Source: Gnetum montanum
Lineage: Eukaryota > Streptophyta > Gnetopsida > Gnetales > Gnetaceae
Assembly (NCBI GenBank): GCA_015680685.1
Contig: MNCI01027120.1
Span: forward strand, 548,820-612,819
Length of the DNA stretch: 64,000 bases
Direction of reading: 5' to 3'
A program made the translations under genes and the position numbers. The notes beneath the pieces are model-generated. The model had not been told where the DNA came from and ran no database searches. It saw nothing but the letters and a program-made list of their open reading frames with translations. This document shows, piece after piece, positions 43,397 to 54,340 of the stretch (position 1 is the stretch's first letter; each line of letters opens with the position of its first letter).

Positions 43397-44763
43397 GTGA
43401 AGTGAATAAAGAAGCTCTTCCTCTCCTTCATTTTGAGTGTTTAATGCAAGTGTTCAAGTGCTTAGTTGAAGCTCTCCTAGCGTCATCATTTTTCTCTTTC
43501 TTATATTCTTATAGCATGTATCTCTTATCTTAAGTAGTGGATCCCTCTTCATGGATTCTTCTATCAATTTCTCACATATTTCTCTTGCATAATCTCTTAT
43601 ACATACATGCAATTGCACATGTTCACAAATAATATCTTATGTTTCAAGTTTTTTTCATGTTTTTGAACTTATTAGCATATTTCTATATGTTTCCTTTATA
43701 GAATTCATGTAGTTTGAAGTAGATTTTTATATAGTTTCCTAGGATTTACTTCCAAGTTTTACATTCAAGTTACTTTCTCTTAAATTTCATGCCCATGTTG
43801 AAAGTTTAAAGAGGGTTTTAGCCACTTTCTCATGAATTTGATGCAAAAGCTTAGTTCTCTCCTATCATGAATTTTTTCCAAGCTATTTTAACTTAGGTTA
43901 GATTTATAATTCATTTGAGGTCAATTAGGAGCATCTAAAAATGCTTATGCATGTTTTTATGATTTTTGTGCATGTTGCATAATTATGGAAAAAAAAAGAT
44001 AATTGTCTAATGTTATTCTTCTAATTCAAGCCTCCCACACCATGTTTAGACACTATGCTATATTTTTTCAAGCTTGTAAATGAGGTTGGAGTTAGCATTT
44101 TATCCAATTATAGTTTGAAATTCTTGTTTACGTCATTCTTTATTTTTCTTGCAATTCCATAACCTCACTATGACCCTACCATGATCCATTGTGAGCTTTT
44201 TTTTAGAATTTAAATAAATCATGACCTATGATCAACTTATGGTTTGTGAATTAGGTCATCATGACCTATGGTTGACCTATTGTTCAATATTTGAAGTGCA
44301 ATAGAAGTGAAAGAAGGTTCACAGCAATCACTACGACCTTACCATGATCCATGGTCAAATATTGGTTTACTTAAGTTAAATTTTCTCTCTAATTTGCAAG
44401 ATCACAACCCATGGTATTATAATATGACTATTCCATAGCCTAACTACAATGCATGGTCAAATTCCACAATTCATGATTTGCCATCATGACCAAGACTTAA
44501 CTCACAGTGTTGCTTGTGGTCAAGAAAATCACCAAATTTTGAGATAAAATTTTAGAGATAGATAACGATTGAGGACTTTATTCTATTATTTAGCTTTGAA
44601 AAGAATGGGATCACACCATCTCTAAGTTGACATTTGAAAATGGAACAATGAGCAACATAAAGATAAAATTTGATAATTATGTTTACTGTAAGTGGTAGAA
44701 AATGAGTAACATGTATTATTAGAATGCTATGGAAAAGATTTCTTCAAAAGAGAATAGTAAATC
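43397..44763. other. Non-coding, possibly LTR-derived
   Basis: After the TATA blocks the sequence is pyrimidine-rich (43420-43620), as in LTR R-U5 regions. From 44130 to 44480 words such as ATGACCTATG and CCATGGTCAAAT recur irregularly. No gene is visible. Confidence 0.35.
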
Positions 44764-45501
44764 TGATGAGGAGCTCCCATGGATTTCACAAATCAAGCTT
44801 TCTCAAAGTCACAAAATAGAAAATTTGAAGAAAAGGCAAAAAAAGCTTTATTCTTGCTCAAATGGAGAATTTACATATGAAAGGAAGCATAAATTCCTAA
44901 GGATAGACAAGAGATTCAATCAAACTCTTACATACTCAATCAAAAAAATCACACACACACACACACACACAAGGATAATCATCAAGGCACCTTGCCAAGA
45001 TTCTATCTCTCCTTCTACTCGTCTCTCAACTCCCTACACTCTCTCTTTCTCTCTCTAGACTCTCTTGATCAAATTGGAGGCCCAAGAAATCTATTTATAT
45101 TTTTTTTCTCCCTATCTCTTCATCTTTCATTTAATTTATCGTTTAATTTAATGTTTGTTAAAATTTGTATGAGAAGTCCATGAGAAATAGGAGACATCTA
45201 TCTCAAGTGCAAAGGATATCAAAGTAGATGTCTTGGTTGAGACATCTCATATGTAGTTGGGACATCTCATTTAAAGTTGGAACATCTCACTTATAGTTGG
45301 GAAATCTCACCTAAAAGGCCAAAATACAAAGATGCTTGTTTTGAGACTTGGAGCCTCTAGATGCCTCCAAACAATTCCCCATATCTGAAACATCCTAAAC
45401 TTCTTAAAATAACCGCAAAACACTTCCAAACGTGTCAAAACTCTAAGGAAATATCCCATAATTAGAGAGATTTTACATTGGTCTTTTTGATGTCCACATC
45501 A
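44764..45501 (-). repeat. 3' LTR of element 4
   Basis: TGATGAGG...CACATCA termini. It contains a (CA)n microsatellite at 44951-44971, a TATA-like box on the minus strand near 45091-45102, and repeated GGGACATCTCA words at 45235-45310. It is clearly homologous to 48754-49493. Confidence 0.85.
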
Positions 45502-46866
45502 ACATCCTTGTTCTTCAAAAGACACTTGATTCTCACACAAGATGCCTTTACACTTGGGATAGCTATAGCCCCCTCACATAGGCAACAATTTACACACAAA
45601 CCAAATCATGGCACACATGGAATGGTTAGAGCTCACAGCATTTTGTCTCTATCATCCAAACTTATTTCACAAACACATATAGACATACAAATAGAATGTA
45701 TGCATGACATACATAAACACACACACACACAAGCATAATTCTATGCTTACATCACAATGGAGCAATTCATGAAAGAAGAGTGGATATGGTCTTTGCCGTG
45801 AAAGGCTTCATCATGTTTCCATTTTGAGAGCACTAAATCCCATGTGTTTCTTCCATGACTTGCAACAAAAGAAGATTAAGAAACTTCTAAATGATTAGGT
45901 CTCCTTAAACCAATTTCCCTTCTTCCCTCCTTTGTGCTCTTCTTCACCTTCTTCTTCTTGGTGTTTGGAAGACTACCACTTAGCTTCCCTTTACCATCAT
46001 AATCACAATGCAAATTATCTTCATGCTGCTCCTCCATTCAATAGCTAAGATAATTAAGGTCATCAACACCTTTGACAAATTCATCCTTGTCACAATGCAT
46101 AGAAAACATCTCCAATTTTTGGAAAATCATATCATTATCAATGTCTTCACCAACATCAATAATGACCTTTCTACTATGATTACTACCATAACCATCATTA
46201 TCCCATAAAAAATTAGATTCATTACCATCATTAGCTTTTCTCTCACTAACAATCATATCAAAATTCACATTATTTGTATAAAAAAAACAAGACTCACAAC
46301 GTTATCATAATCACTACAATGATCATGATGCACATCATTACCATTGAACAAACCACTACCAAGGTGAAGTGAAAAACTAGCATCCATCACACTAGCTTCA
46401 ACATGAGAAACATTATTACCATCAACAAGGTAAAGCTCACACTTACCTCTTCATGGCTTCTCCCATCCAATTTTGGTTCAACTTGAACTTCAACATGTGC
46501 CTATCTAATCTCATCAAAGCTTAAAGGTTTAAGATCCCAAATAGGAGTTCCTATTTCCAATGGCTTCTCCTCTTCAAAGGAATCATTAACAAGCTCTTCA
46601 TCCGATTTTGGAGGTACCAACTCAAAAGATAAACTCTCCTCCATGGCTTTAACGTCATTTTCATCAAACACACCATCAAATAAATCATTCCTCCATGTAC
46701 CTTGGCTGGAAGACTCCCCTATCTCCCATGAGATAGCCTCAACTTGGCTTAGAATCTCCTTTCCTTTGCCACAAGGTATAGAACAATTGCAAAAAGTATG
46801 AAAATCATACCTTCTAGTACTACTCTTGGCCCTTCTTGGAGAAATCCCTTGATCCTAACCACTTCT

Positions 46867-48394
46867 TTAGCTTGGATCCTTCACCTCCCATGACTCATGA
46901 GGTAGGAACTCTCCTTGATTAGTAGCATACATCATCTTGGACCTTAAAGATCTTTTGGTCCCTTTGATGAAGTCCTTGATTTTCTTCCTTGAAACCTTGG
47001 AGTATTGAGCACTCCTTTTCTCAATAAGAGATACTTGAGAACTCATTTTCTCATTTATCTCTACTTCATTAGATCTTTCTTCTTTCTCATTTCCTTGATT
47101 AATATTTACATTTCCCATAAAAATGCAAGAATTAATTTTTGTTGCATCTTCAATCACAAGAGGTCTACCTTCATTGGAGGATTCTTCCTTTTCTAAGATT
47201 GGGAATTTCTTTCTCTTGGAAACCTTTGGCTTATTATAGTCCCATTTTTTTATGTCCCTTTTCACCACAATTGAAGCATTGAAGGTTGAAGGCATAACCA
47301 TTTCCTTTACCTTTCCCTTTCTTGGAGTAGTCCTTCTTGAAATCTTTGTCCTCCTTGGACTTCTATTGCTTCTCATTGATGACTTCCTTGACATTTTCAT
47401 TCTCCTTGGCTCTTTTCTTACTTTGAAAAGCTTTAGATTTCTTGTCCTTAGAAGATTTAGGACCTCTAGTATAGCCTTGAAGTTTCTTTTCACTCTTAAG
47501 AGCTAATTCAAAAGCCTCATCCAATGTTTCGAGCTCATAGAAGGTTAGCTCTTATTGATAATCCCTTTTAAGTCTTCTTTGAAAGTTAGATGCTTGTTCA
47601 TAATCATCCCAATGAACTTTGCAAGCTGGAAAGCCTTACAAATATCCATGTAGTAGTCCTTCACACTCTTATCACCTTGCCTTAGGTACTTCAATTTTTG
47701 GATGGCCTCTTGTCTATGATGAGTCTTCTCAAATTTTTACTTGAGCATGAATTGCATTAAAGACCAATCCTTGATAGGAGTACCATTGTTCACCTTGTAA
47801 GAATGAATTTCCTTCTCCCACCATACAAGTGCTATGCCTTCTAATTTTCTTTTTAGCAAAAGACACCTTTTGATGATTTTCCACATCTTCAAGTTCAAAG
47901 TACTTGTTAATCATTTTTAGCCAAGAGAGAAAAGATTCAGTTCCTTCCATGCCATTGAAGGATTTGACTTCAACACGAGGCATCCTTGAAGCATGTCTGA
48001 AAGCTTTTGCAAGAGTGACTTCAATTCCTTCACCTTGCTTCCTTTGAGGCTTAGGTGAAAGTTCCTTTTTCCCTTTCCTAGGAAAAATGAAGCCTTGAGA
48101 CTTATTTTCAGCACTATAATCATGAAGAAAAGCATCATCTTAAGCTTCTCCTTCTTCAAAGTAGTCATCTTTAGAAGGAATATCATCTTCAAGGAATTGC
48201 GTTAAGGAATGTCTTGAAGAAGGTATTGGCAAAGAACTGCATGACTTGTACCCTTGCTTAGATGCTTTTGGTGAAGTAACATGTTCTTTATTCTCTCCAA
48301 CCTTTTCAATTTTCTCAAAAATAAGCTTGAGAACATTTCTCATGTCATCCATGTCCTTTGACAAAGCTTGAATTGTCTTCTTTATTGGAGGCAT
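46867..48394 (-). pseudogene. Gag of element 4
   Basis: The start MPPIKKTIQALSKDMDDMRN (ATG at 48394) is followed by an acidic stretch. In a shifted frame at 47983-47860 come PRVEVKSFNGMEGTESFLSW and LKMINKYFELEDVENHQKV, the core gypsy gag pattern. A zinc-knuckle remnant CFNCGEKGHKKMGL lies near 47245-47290 and lacks its last cysteine. A Lys/Arg-rich and then Glu-rich tail reaches 46867. At least three frame changes show decay. Another open stretch at about 46800-46506 (GTWRNDLFDGVFDENDVKAM) may be the continuing polyprotein but has no protease motif. Confidence 0.65.
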
Positions 48395-48738
48395 GATGGA
48401 AATTGATCTAAAAGGCAATTTACATAAAATTTTGCAATGAAAGGTGAAATTTTCAAGATTTCTCAAGGAATGAGATAAGAAATTATCATATCTTAAGGGA
48501 AATGAGCATAAGATCTTCAAACCTAGATATTACAAGACAATGGATGTCCAATTCCACAATTATCTTCCAATTATTAAAAGATATGATAAGCTTAGTGATC
48601 AAAAGGAAATTTTTAAACCCTAGGATGAGTAGAACAAGTTGCAAGAGAGAATTCATCCGAGCTTGAGAATTTGGAGTGATTCTTTGCAATTAGGATGAGA
48701 ATTATCCAATTGAATGCAATTGTCTTCAATTCCAAGCT

Positions 48739-48750
48739 GCTTTGATACCA
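48739..48750 (-). other. tRNA-iMet primer binding site of element 4
   Basis: The minus strand reads TGGTATCAAAGC, one change from the common TGGTATCAGAGC. It lies three bases from the LTR end. Confidence 0.8.
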
Positions 48751-48753
48751 ATC

Positions 48754-49493
48754 TAATGAGGACCTCCCATGGATTCCACAATCCAAGCTCTCTCAAAGTT
48801 ACAAAACAACAAATTTGAATAAGAAAAGAAAAATCAAGTCTTTATTCTTGCTCAAATGGAGAATTTACATATGAAAGAAAGCATAAATTCCAAAGAACAA
48901 ACAAGAGATTCAATCAAACTCTCTCACACACTCACACACACACAAGGATGATCATCAAGGCACCTTGCCAAGACTTTATCTCTCCTACTTTTCTCTCAAA
49001 TCCCTACACTTTCTCTCTCTCTCTAGACTCTCTTTATATACTCTCTTGACCAAATTGGAGGCCCAAGAAATTTATTTATATCTTTTTCACCCTATCTTTT
49101 CATCTTTCCTCTAATTTATCATTCAATTTAATGTCTATTAAAATCCATGTGAGATGTCTATGAGAAATAGGAGAGATCTATCTTGACTGTAGAGGATATC
49201 AGAGTAGACATCTTGGGGAAGATGTCTTGTAGTAGAAGTCTTGGCTGAAGCATCTCATTTGTAGTTGGGTCATCTCACTTATAGTTGGGAGGTCTCACCT
49301 ACAGGGCCAAAATACAAAGATTCTTGTTTCGAGGCTTGGAACCTCTGGACATCTCCAAACAAGTCCCCATAGTCCCCCAAAACATCCTAAACTCATCAAA
49401 ATAGCCTTGAAACATTCCCAAACATGTTAAAACTTCAAGGAAAGATTCCATCATTGGAGAGATGTTACATGAGCCTATTTGATGTTCACATCA
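48754..49493 (-). repeat. 5' LTR of element 4
   Basis: TAATGAGG...CACATCA; the first G of TGATG has changed to A. It carries a short (CA)n run at 48931-48944, a CT-rich part at 49010-49030, and the same GATGTCTTG/GACATCT words as its partner. Confidence 0.85.
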
Positions 49494-51028
49494 AAATTTG
49501 TAATCAATCTTTGTATGAGTAATTTAAGCTGCTAATGTCAATTGTAAAGAATTATATATAAGACGAGTTCAAATTACATGTATGTTAGACACATCTATTG
49601 TACTTAGGATTTATTACTATTGATGTGTTTTTCATAAGTTAATTTGTCTAAAAGATCCTTTAGATTTACACATAATATAATAAAATTATCAATTTTATTA
49701 GTAAAAATAAAGACTTTAGCAAATAAATTGTCAAGGGTTCAAATCCAAGGCTAAACATACCAATAAAAGGACAAAAAGGGTTCTTATACCAAGGATGTGA
49801 TACTTATGTAATTACTTTTCTTTGACATCAAATATTAATAAAACAAAAAAGGATTATTAGGTGGAACCTTAATGCTTAACCTCTTTAAATAGTTACTTAC
49901 TATGCTCAAGCTCATGTTTTCCAACTTGAAAAATTAGCATCTAAGGATCATCCTAGATAATGATCACCATGTAATATTAACCAAACATTTTTCAATTATT
50001 GTGATTATTATACAATTTTTTCTCCAACAAGTTACACATATTCTATAAAATGATGGCTACATGGATTACAAAATGTAGCCATTAAGTAATGAATAAATCA
50101 TGGTCCATCACCACATTAAAGGCAAACAATAAGATCAGAAAAAGCATTCCATTAAGCTCAAGCTTCACTTCCTTCCGAGTCCATGTTCATTAGAAAACAA
50201 AACAAAGTAAGATTAAGGTGGTAACTTGTTACGCATTTTCCTAGAATTTTTTTTCCTTGATGTTGTTGATGCATAAATTTTGGTCACATAGCAACACCCA
50301 CAAAAAACTTGTTTAAAAAGACTATTGCCTAGGATGCTTCTCATATGGGTACAAAAACCCAAGAATAGTATCAACTGGAAAGGGCAATACTGTGTTTTAA
50401 CAAATAAAAATTTAATGATGCTAATAATTTAAATAACCTTGACAAGGAAATTTTAAATAAAATAACTATCCAAATCAATAACTTGACAAAGAAATTTAGA
50501 TAAAATAACTATTTAGATTGTCAAGTTGACAAGGAAAATAAAATGACTTTTTATTAAACAAGTTAAGAAAATGAATGTTTAAAGTAAAACTCATAAACTT
50601 TAAATAGAAATAGAGGCTTAATACTTGAAACATCTATCACACAACAAATTAAAGCCCTCACTTGTAGGAATAACAAGCAACAGGTTTAAGAAAAATACCT
50701 AGCTCAAAATTTAGCATCGAATTTGACTAAAAAAATGGAGAGCCACTTGTATAAGCTTATCTACCTATGCTTTGAGGAAGCACACCTCCTCTAACAAGTC
50801 TACACCTTTTGACTCTTGGATCCATTCATAGCTCCTCACATCCGAAAGCACCACTAAGACTAGTTCTGTAATGAAATCCTAGAAAGGGCCCTTGGGAATT
50901 CCCTTTCTTCCTCTTCCCCACTTTCAAAATAAATCCCTCTATTTCACCACTACCCAGAGGGTTTTATTAGTTTTGATTGTACCAACCTCAACTGCTAACT
51001 CTTTTCCTCCCTTCGAAACCTACATTCC

Positions 51029-51059
<31 letters not shown>

Positions 51060-51338
51060 NAAAATGTTAATAATTGAGACACCTATTTTTTTTAAAGTAC
51101 AAGAAATAATAAGCTTATATCACTAAACATCTAAAACCAACTTATAATATTTAGATTGCATGGTTTCACATTATTACATTCAAGGGTGGTGACAGCTTCT
51201 CTATTGAATTGGTATTTATTTTGTATTGGCCGCTGAATACATCCATTAGCTCAAGGGACATAAGCAAATAATATTTCTAGTTGCTATTTGCTATTTTGTA
51301 AGGTCTATTCAGCTTCCTCATGGATGCAATCAACACGG
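49494..51338. other. Non-coding stretch with a long A-run
   Basis: AT-rich DNA. GGGTTCAAATCC at about 49736-49747 matches a polymerase III B box, but no A box was found at a proper distance. A run of about 29 A ends at an N (51060), probably a sequencing stop. The frame at 50892-51077 runs into that A-run and is not a gene. Confidence 0.4.
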
Positions 51339-51388
51339 TCAAAAATTTAAAACATAAAGTGAGAGCAAGTTAAAATAATTTAAGTGGT

Positions 51389-51766
51389 ATGTACAACCTT
51401 GCTTTGATCTCTTTCCCATCTGCTCGTGTACGGCATCCATCACTTCTGCACCATTTGCATACCAATATTTTGCGGTATCGGCTTTATGGGACTCGCACTC
51501 CACCTGCACCAGCAATTGCCGTAGCCACCGGCAGCACCGGCAGCCATGTGGGAAATTTGCTGATGCACACATTCTTTGGTTCCAGTAAATGCATTTTTTG
51601 GAACCACAAACAGATAAAAAATGGACAGAAAGTCAGGAAAAATGATCCCTTAGGCGTTATTGACTGGATAAGGAAAGTTCCCCAGCACGATCCTAGTTTG
51701 ATATTTGATATTACTGAATTAGATATTGCCAGCTTTAACTTGCCTGCTTGTACAGCAGCGTTTTAG
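51389..51766 (+). CDS. Gene-like 125-codon frame of unknown family
   Basis: This frame lies in a GC-richer island (51400-51950) unlike its surroundings. It reads PPAPAIAVATGSTGSHVGNL and ends LIFDITELDIASFNLPACTA. Composition looks protein-like, but the minus strand is also open over 51339-51572, so the coding strand is uncertain. I recognise no domain. It may be an exon, a pseudogene remnant, or an upstream piece related to the DRB pseudogene 220 bp downstream. Confidence 0.25.
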   Translation: MYNLALISFPSARVRHPSLLHHLHTNILRYRLYGTRTPPAPAIAVATGSTGSHVGNLLMHTFFGSSKCIFWNHKQIKNGQKVRKNDPLGVIDWIRKVPQHDPSLIFDITELDIASFNLPACTAAF

Positions 51767-51988
51767 GAAAATTCTCGACTTAAATTCTCGACTTAAATGC
51801 TCAGCCATCGGCGGTTAAGAGGCCAGTCGGGAGACGTTCACAACAACCCGCATTTTAGGTCATTAGTGTTTAGGACTCGGGATTTGGGCAGGGAAGACAC
51901 GATTTCCGTGGTTGTCCGGCTCGGTATTGCAGCTTTCACTCCTTTTTTCATTCATTCTTTCTTTCTTTCACAATTAAGTTGAACATAG

Positions 51989-52527
51989 ATGTTTAAGAGC
52001 TCACTACAGAAACTAGCATAGAGACACTGCCTCGATCTGCCTTCCTACTATTGCATACATGAAGGCCCAGACCAGGTTCCCCGATTTTAATGTAATGGTG
52101 AGTTTTAATAATGGAACTTTTGTAAGTCCCGTGTTTTTCAACACATTACAGCAAGGGGAGGAGGCAGCGGCTGAGAAAGCATTGCACATACTTGCACAGA
52201 AGAATCCATCGAAACTGGTCTCAGACAAGGCAATGATGTGTAAAAACTTACCGCAAACGATGGCAGTGAAGGCCGGAATACCTTCACCAATTTACTGGAC
52301 GATGATATCTAGACCAGGTTATTTATCGATGTTCTTAAGCATGGTGAGGGTTGTTGGGGAGACGTTCACAGGGAAAACGGCTAAGATGAAGAAACAAGCT
52401 AAAAAGAACGTAGCCATAATGGCTTGGATATCACTGAAAGACCTTGGGAACCTCATTGACACAGGGCCTAGCTAATGTACAACTTCCAGCTGCTCTTGAC
52501 GAAGAAGAAAGGGGCAACGAATAAAGA
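51989..52527 (+). pseudogene. DRB-type double-stranded RNA-binding protein pseudogene
   Basis: The start MFKSSLQKLA is followed by an in-frame TAG, then RHCLDLPSYYCIHEGPDQVP in the same frame. A frameshift near 52080 leads to the open frame at 52059-52475. Together they form two dsRNA-binding domains. Domain 1 runs through FNNGTFVSPVFFNTLQQGEE and AAAEKALHILAQKNPSKLV. Domain 2 begins with MCKNLPQTMAVKAGIPSPIY and has VGETFTGKTAKMKKQAKKNV with the basic KKQAKKN helix start that contacts RNA. This is the layout of plant DRB proteins, partners of Dicer-like enzymes. A third frame change after SLKDL gives an acidic ending (LDEEERGNE) and a stop near 52520. No intron is visible over this span, which permits a processed copy. 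It is disabled by the stop (CAG to TAG) and frameshifts. Confidence 0.8.
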
Positions 52528-53814
52528 GAGAGCTTGTTCAACTTACAATTTAAAATTACAATATCCTTGCTCTCTGTCTTTTGGAGCAAGAAATTGACAA
52601 CTGTATTGTCTGTGTTGCAATTTTAGCCATAGTTAAGCGTTTTTAGAAGGAAATTATGTGTATATAGTTGGGTACTTCTGATCTGGGCAAGCTGTCTACG
52701 TTTCCTGTTGTTTAATTAATGACCATTTCAGCATTGTTCTGAACTTCGTTTTATTGCTTCTTGCTGATGTATGAAATTGGGATACTTTACTTTATACAAT
52801 CGGTTAAATAACATAACAAGGTGTGCCTTTATTCTAAGCTTCAAAGGTTTTAAGTTTATTCTGGAAACAATGTAGACTGAATTGCTACATAATTCTAACC
52901 CTACCGTCAGTGACTGAAGTCGCCCAGCATTAACTGGCCATAAGGCAGTGACAGGATTATACAAAGCTCACCGCCTTGAATATTATATAACTGATTATGT
53001 ATATGACAGGATTATACAAAGCTCGCCGCCTTGAATATTATATTTCCTAATCTTATTAACAATTGATGTAGGGCTCCCTACGATCGCGAGTTTCTTACTC
53101 ATTTATTTTGATGAAAAATTGTATCTTATGAAAAAAATTTAAAAATAACCAGCGAAGCAAAAACTGATGTTAGTAGGCAAAGTTTGATTCACAGGTGTGG
53201 GAATCATTTAAAAAAATGTAGGCAATAATGCTAACAATGAATTTATATTTTGAAAGACATAACGAAACTGTAAATGTTTCGCGTTAAGAACGATGTCAGC
53301 ATCACTAGGCTAAGTTTTGAACTGTAGCAAGATTGAGTTGGCTGTTGTACAAGATTCTCTTGTTTTGAAAATTAAAACAGAGGGTAAATACTTTAATAAT
53401 CCAATAAAAGTTGGAAGAACGCATTCCCCAGTTAAACACGCAAAACCAGATGATGCAAACACACCTTGAAAGGCAGACCAAAGGAAAATTACCCCATTGC
53501 TTCCTCCCACCATTTATATCTGGAATTAAGCAGGCATACAGCAAGCAAATCTCTCCCACTTTAACGTTTTATTCCTGATCTCGTGTCACGACAAGCAAAA
53601 TTTTCATAATTATCTATATAATAATGGGTGAGTATAAATATTATTTCTGGCAAAGCGTTCGGGCCGTCATTTTGAGTCATACAAGCTGCTTGTTTCCAAA
53701 TCATGATCAGGAGTGGTTGTTGTGTGTCCGGTTCACACGTCTGCTGCCCAGCCCAGTTTTTGTCCAAGGCCCCAAATCTGAAGATCTGGAATGGCTGGCC
53801 TCCTGACATTGATA
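52528..53814. other. Non-coding stretch with a 55-bp-period duplication
   Basis: Positions 52950-52988 and 53005-53043 are 39-bp direct repeats with one difference (GACAGGATTATACAAAGCTC...). The frames at 53305-53875 have no recognisable content. Nothing else is supported. Confidence 0.5.
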
Positions 53815-53956
53815 GGTAATAATGATACTCATATAACAATAAACAAACCCGTAATCGGGTAATAATGATACTCATATAACAATAAAGAAACCCGTAATCG
53901 CCGGCCTACTGACATTGATGGGTAATAATGATACTCATATAACAATAAACAAATCG
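53815..53956. repeat. Three 36-bp direct repeats upstream of the immune-receptor gene
   Basis: Copies at 53815-53850, 53858-53893 and 53921-53956 share GGTAATAATGATACTCATAT and AACAATAAACAAA. The word GCCCAGTTTTTGTCCA also occurs twice, near 53749 and 53965, so a larger unit has been duplicated. It lies about 400-500 bp upstream of the start codon. Confidence 0.85.
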
Positions 53957-54187
53957 GTCTGCCGCCCAGTTTTTGTCCACCACTGCCAATTTGGTTTCCT
54001 TTCCAGTTAAAAAGCAAAATAGGTCAGCAATGACATCTTTAATAAATCTAAAGCACTCCATTACTCTCTGCTTGCCTGATCTTCTTGGAATCCGTTCGCT
54101 TTTTTTAATGGATTGCAATTGCATTAAGTTAATCTTCATTTCTACCCAAAAATTCTTTGCTTAAGCTATTCTTGCTGTCCTCGGATT

Positions 54188-54196
54188 CTTATATGC
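54188..54196 (+). promoter_or_regulatory. Weak TATA candidate for the immune-receptor gene
   Basis: CTTATATGC about 150 bp upstream of the ATG is the best TATA-like element before a pyrimidine-rich leader. No stronger candidate is seen. Confidence 0.3.
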
Positions 54197-54340
54197 CTCG
54201 TCCTTACTTCTCATAATGCAGTAACAACGCTTCCATTTGTGCAGATCTGCAAGCTCCCGAAATTTCTGTGCACTCACTGCTGCTATTGTTCTACCTATCT
54301 ATCGTTGCTCTGATCTGTGGTCTTTGAGACTTAATTAATT

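Larger units (their letters stand above)
44764..49493 (-). mobile_element. LTR element 4: gag only, ends and target duplication visible
   Basis: Two direct LTRs of 738 and 740 bp (44764-45501, 48754-49493) enclose 3.25 kb. Read on the minus strand, a tRNA-iMet primer site (48739-48750) and a gag frame from 48394 follow the right-hand LTR. A purine-rich tract (GAAGAACAAGGATGT, 45502-45516) precedes the left one. Flanks AAATC (44759-44763) and AAATT (49494-49498) fit a 5-bp target duplication with a C-to-T change. No RT, RNase H or integrase is recognisable, so the element is non-autonomous. Confidence 0.8.

Noticed and set aside
44951-44971. (CA)n repeat as a regulatory element
   Set aside because: Simple microsatellite within an LTR, shorter in the partner LTR; no further signal.
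47005-47506. Phe/Leu-rich plus-strand frames
   Set aside because: Shadows of the Lys/Glu-rich gag tail on the minus strand.
49728-49750. B-box match GGGTTCAAATCC as a tRNA or SINE
   Set aside because: No A box at 30-60 bp upstream and no cloverleaf could be drawn.
50892-51077. 61-codon frame ending in poly-Lys
   Set aside because: It reads through a long A-run into an N.
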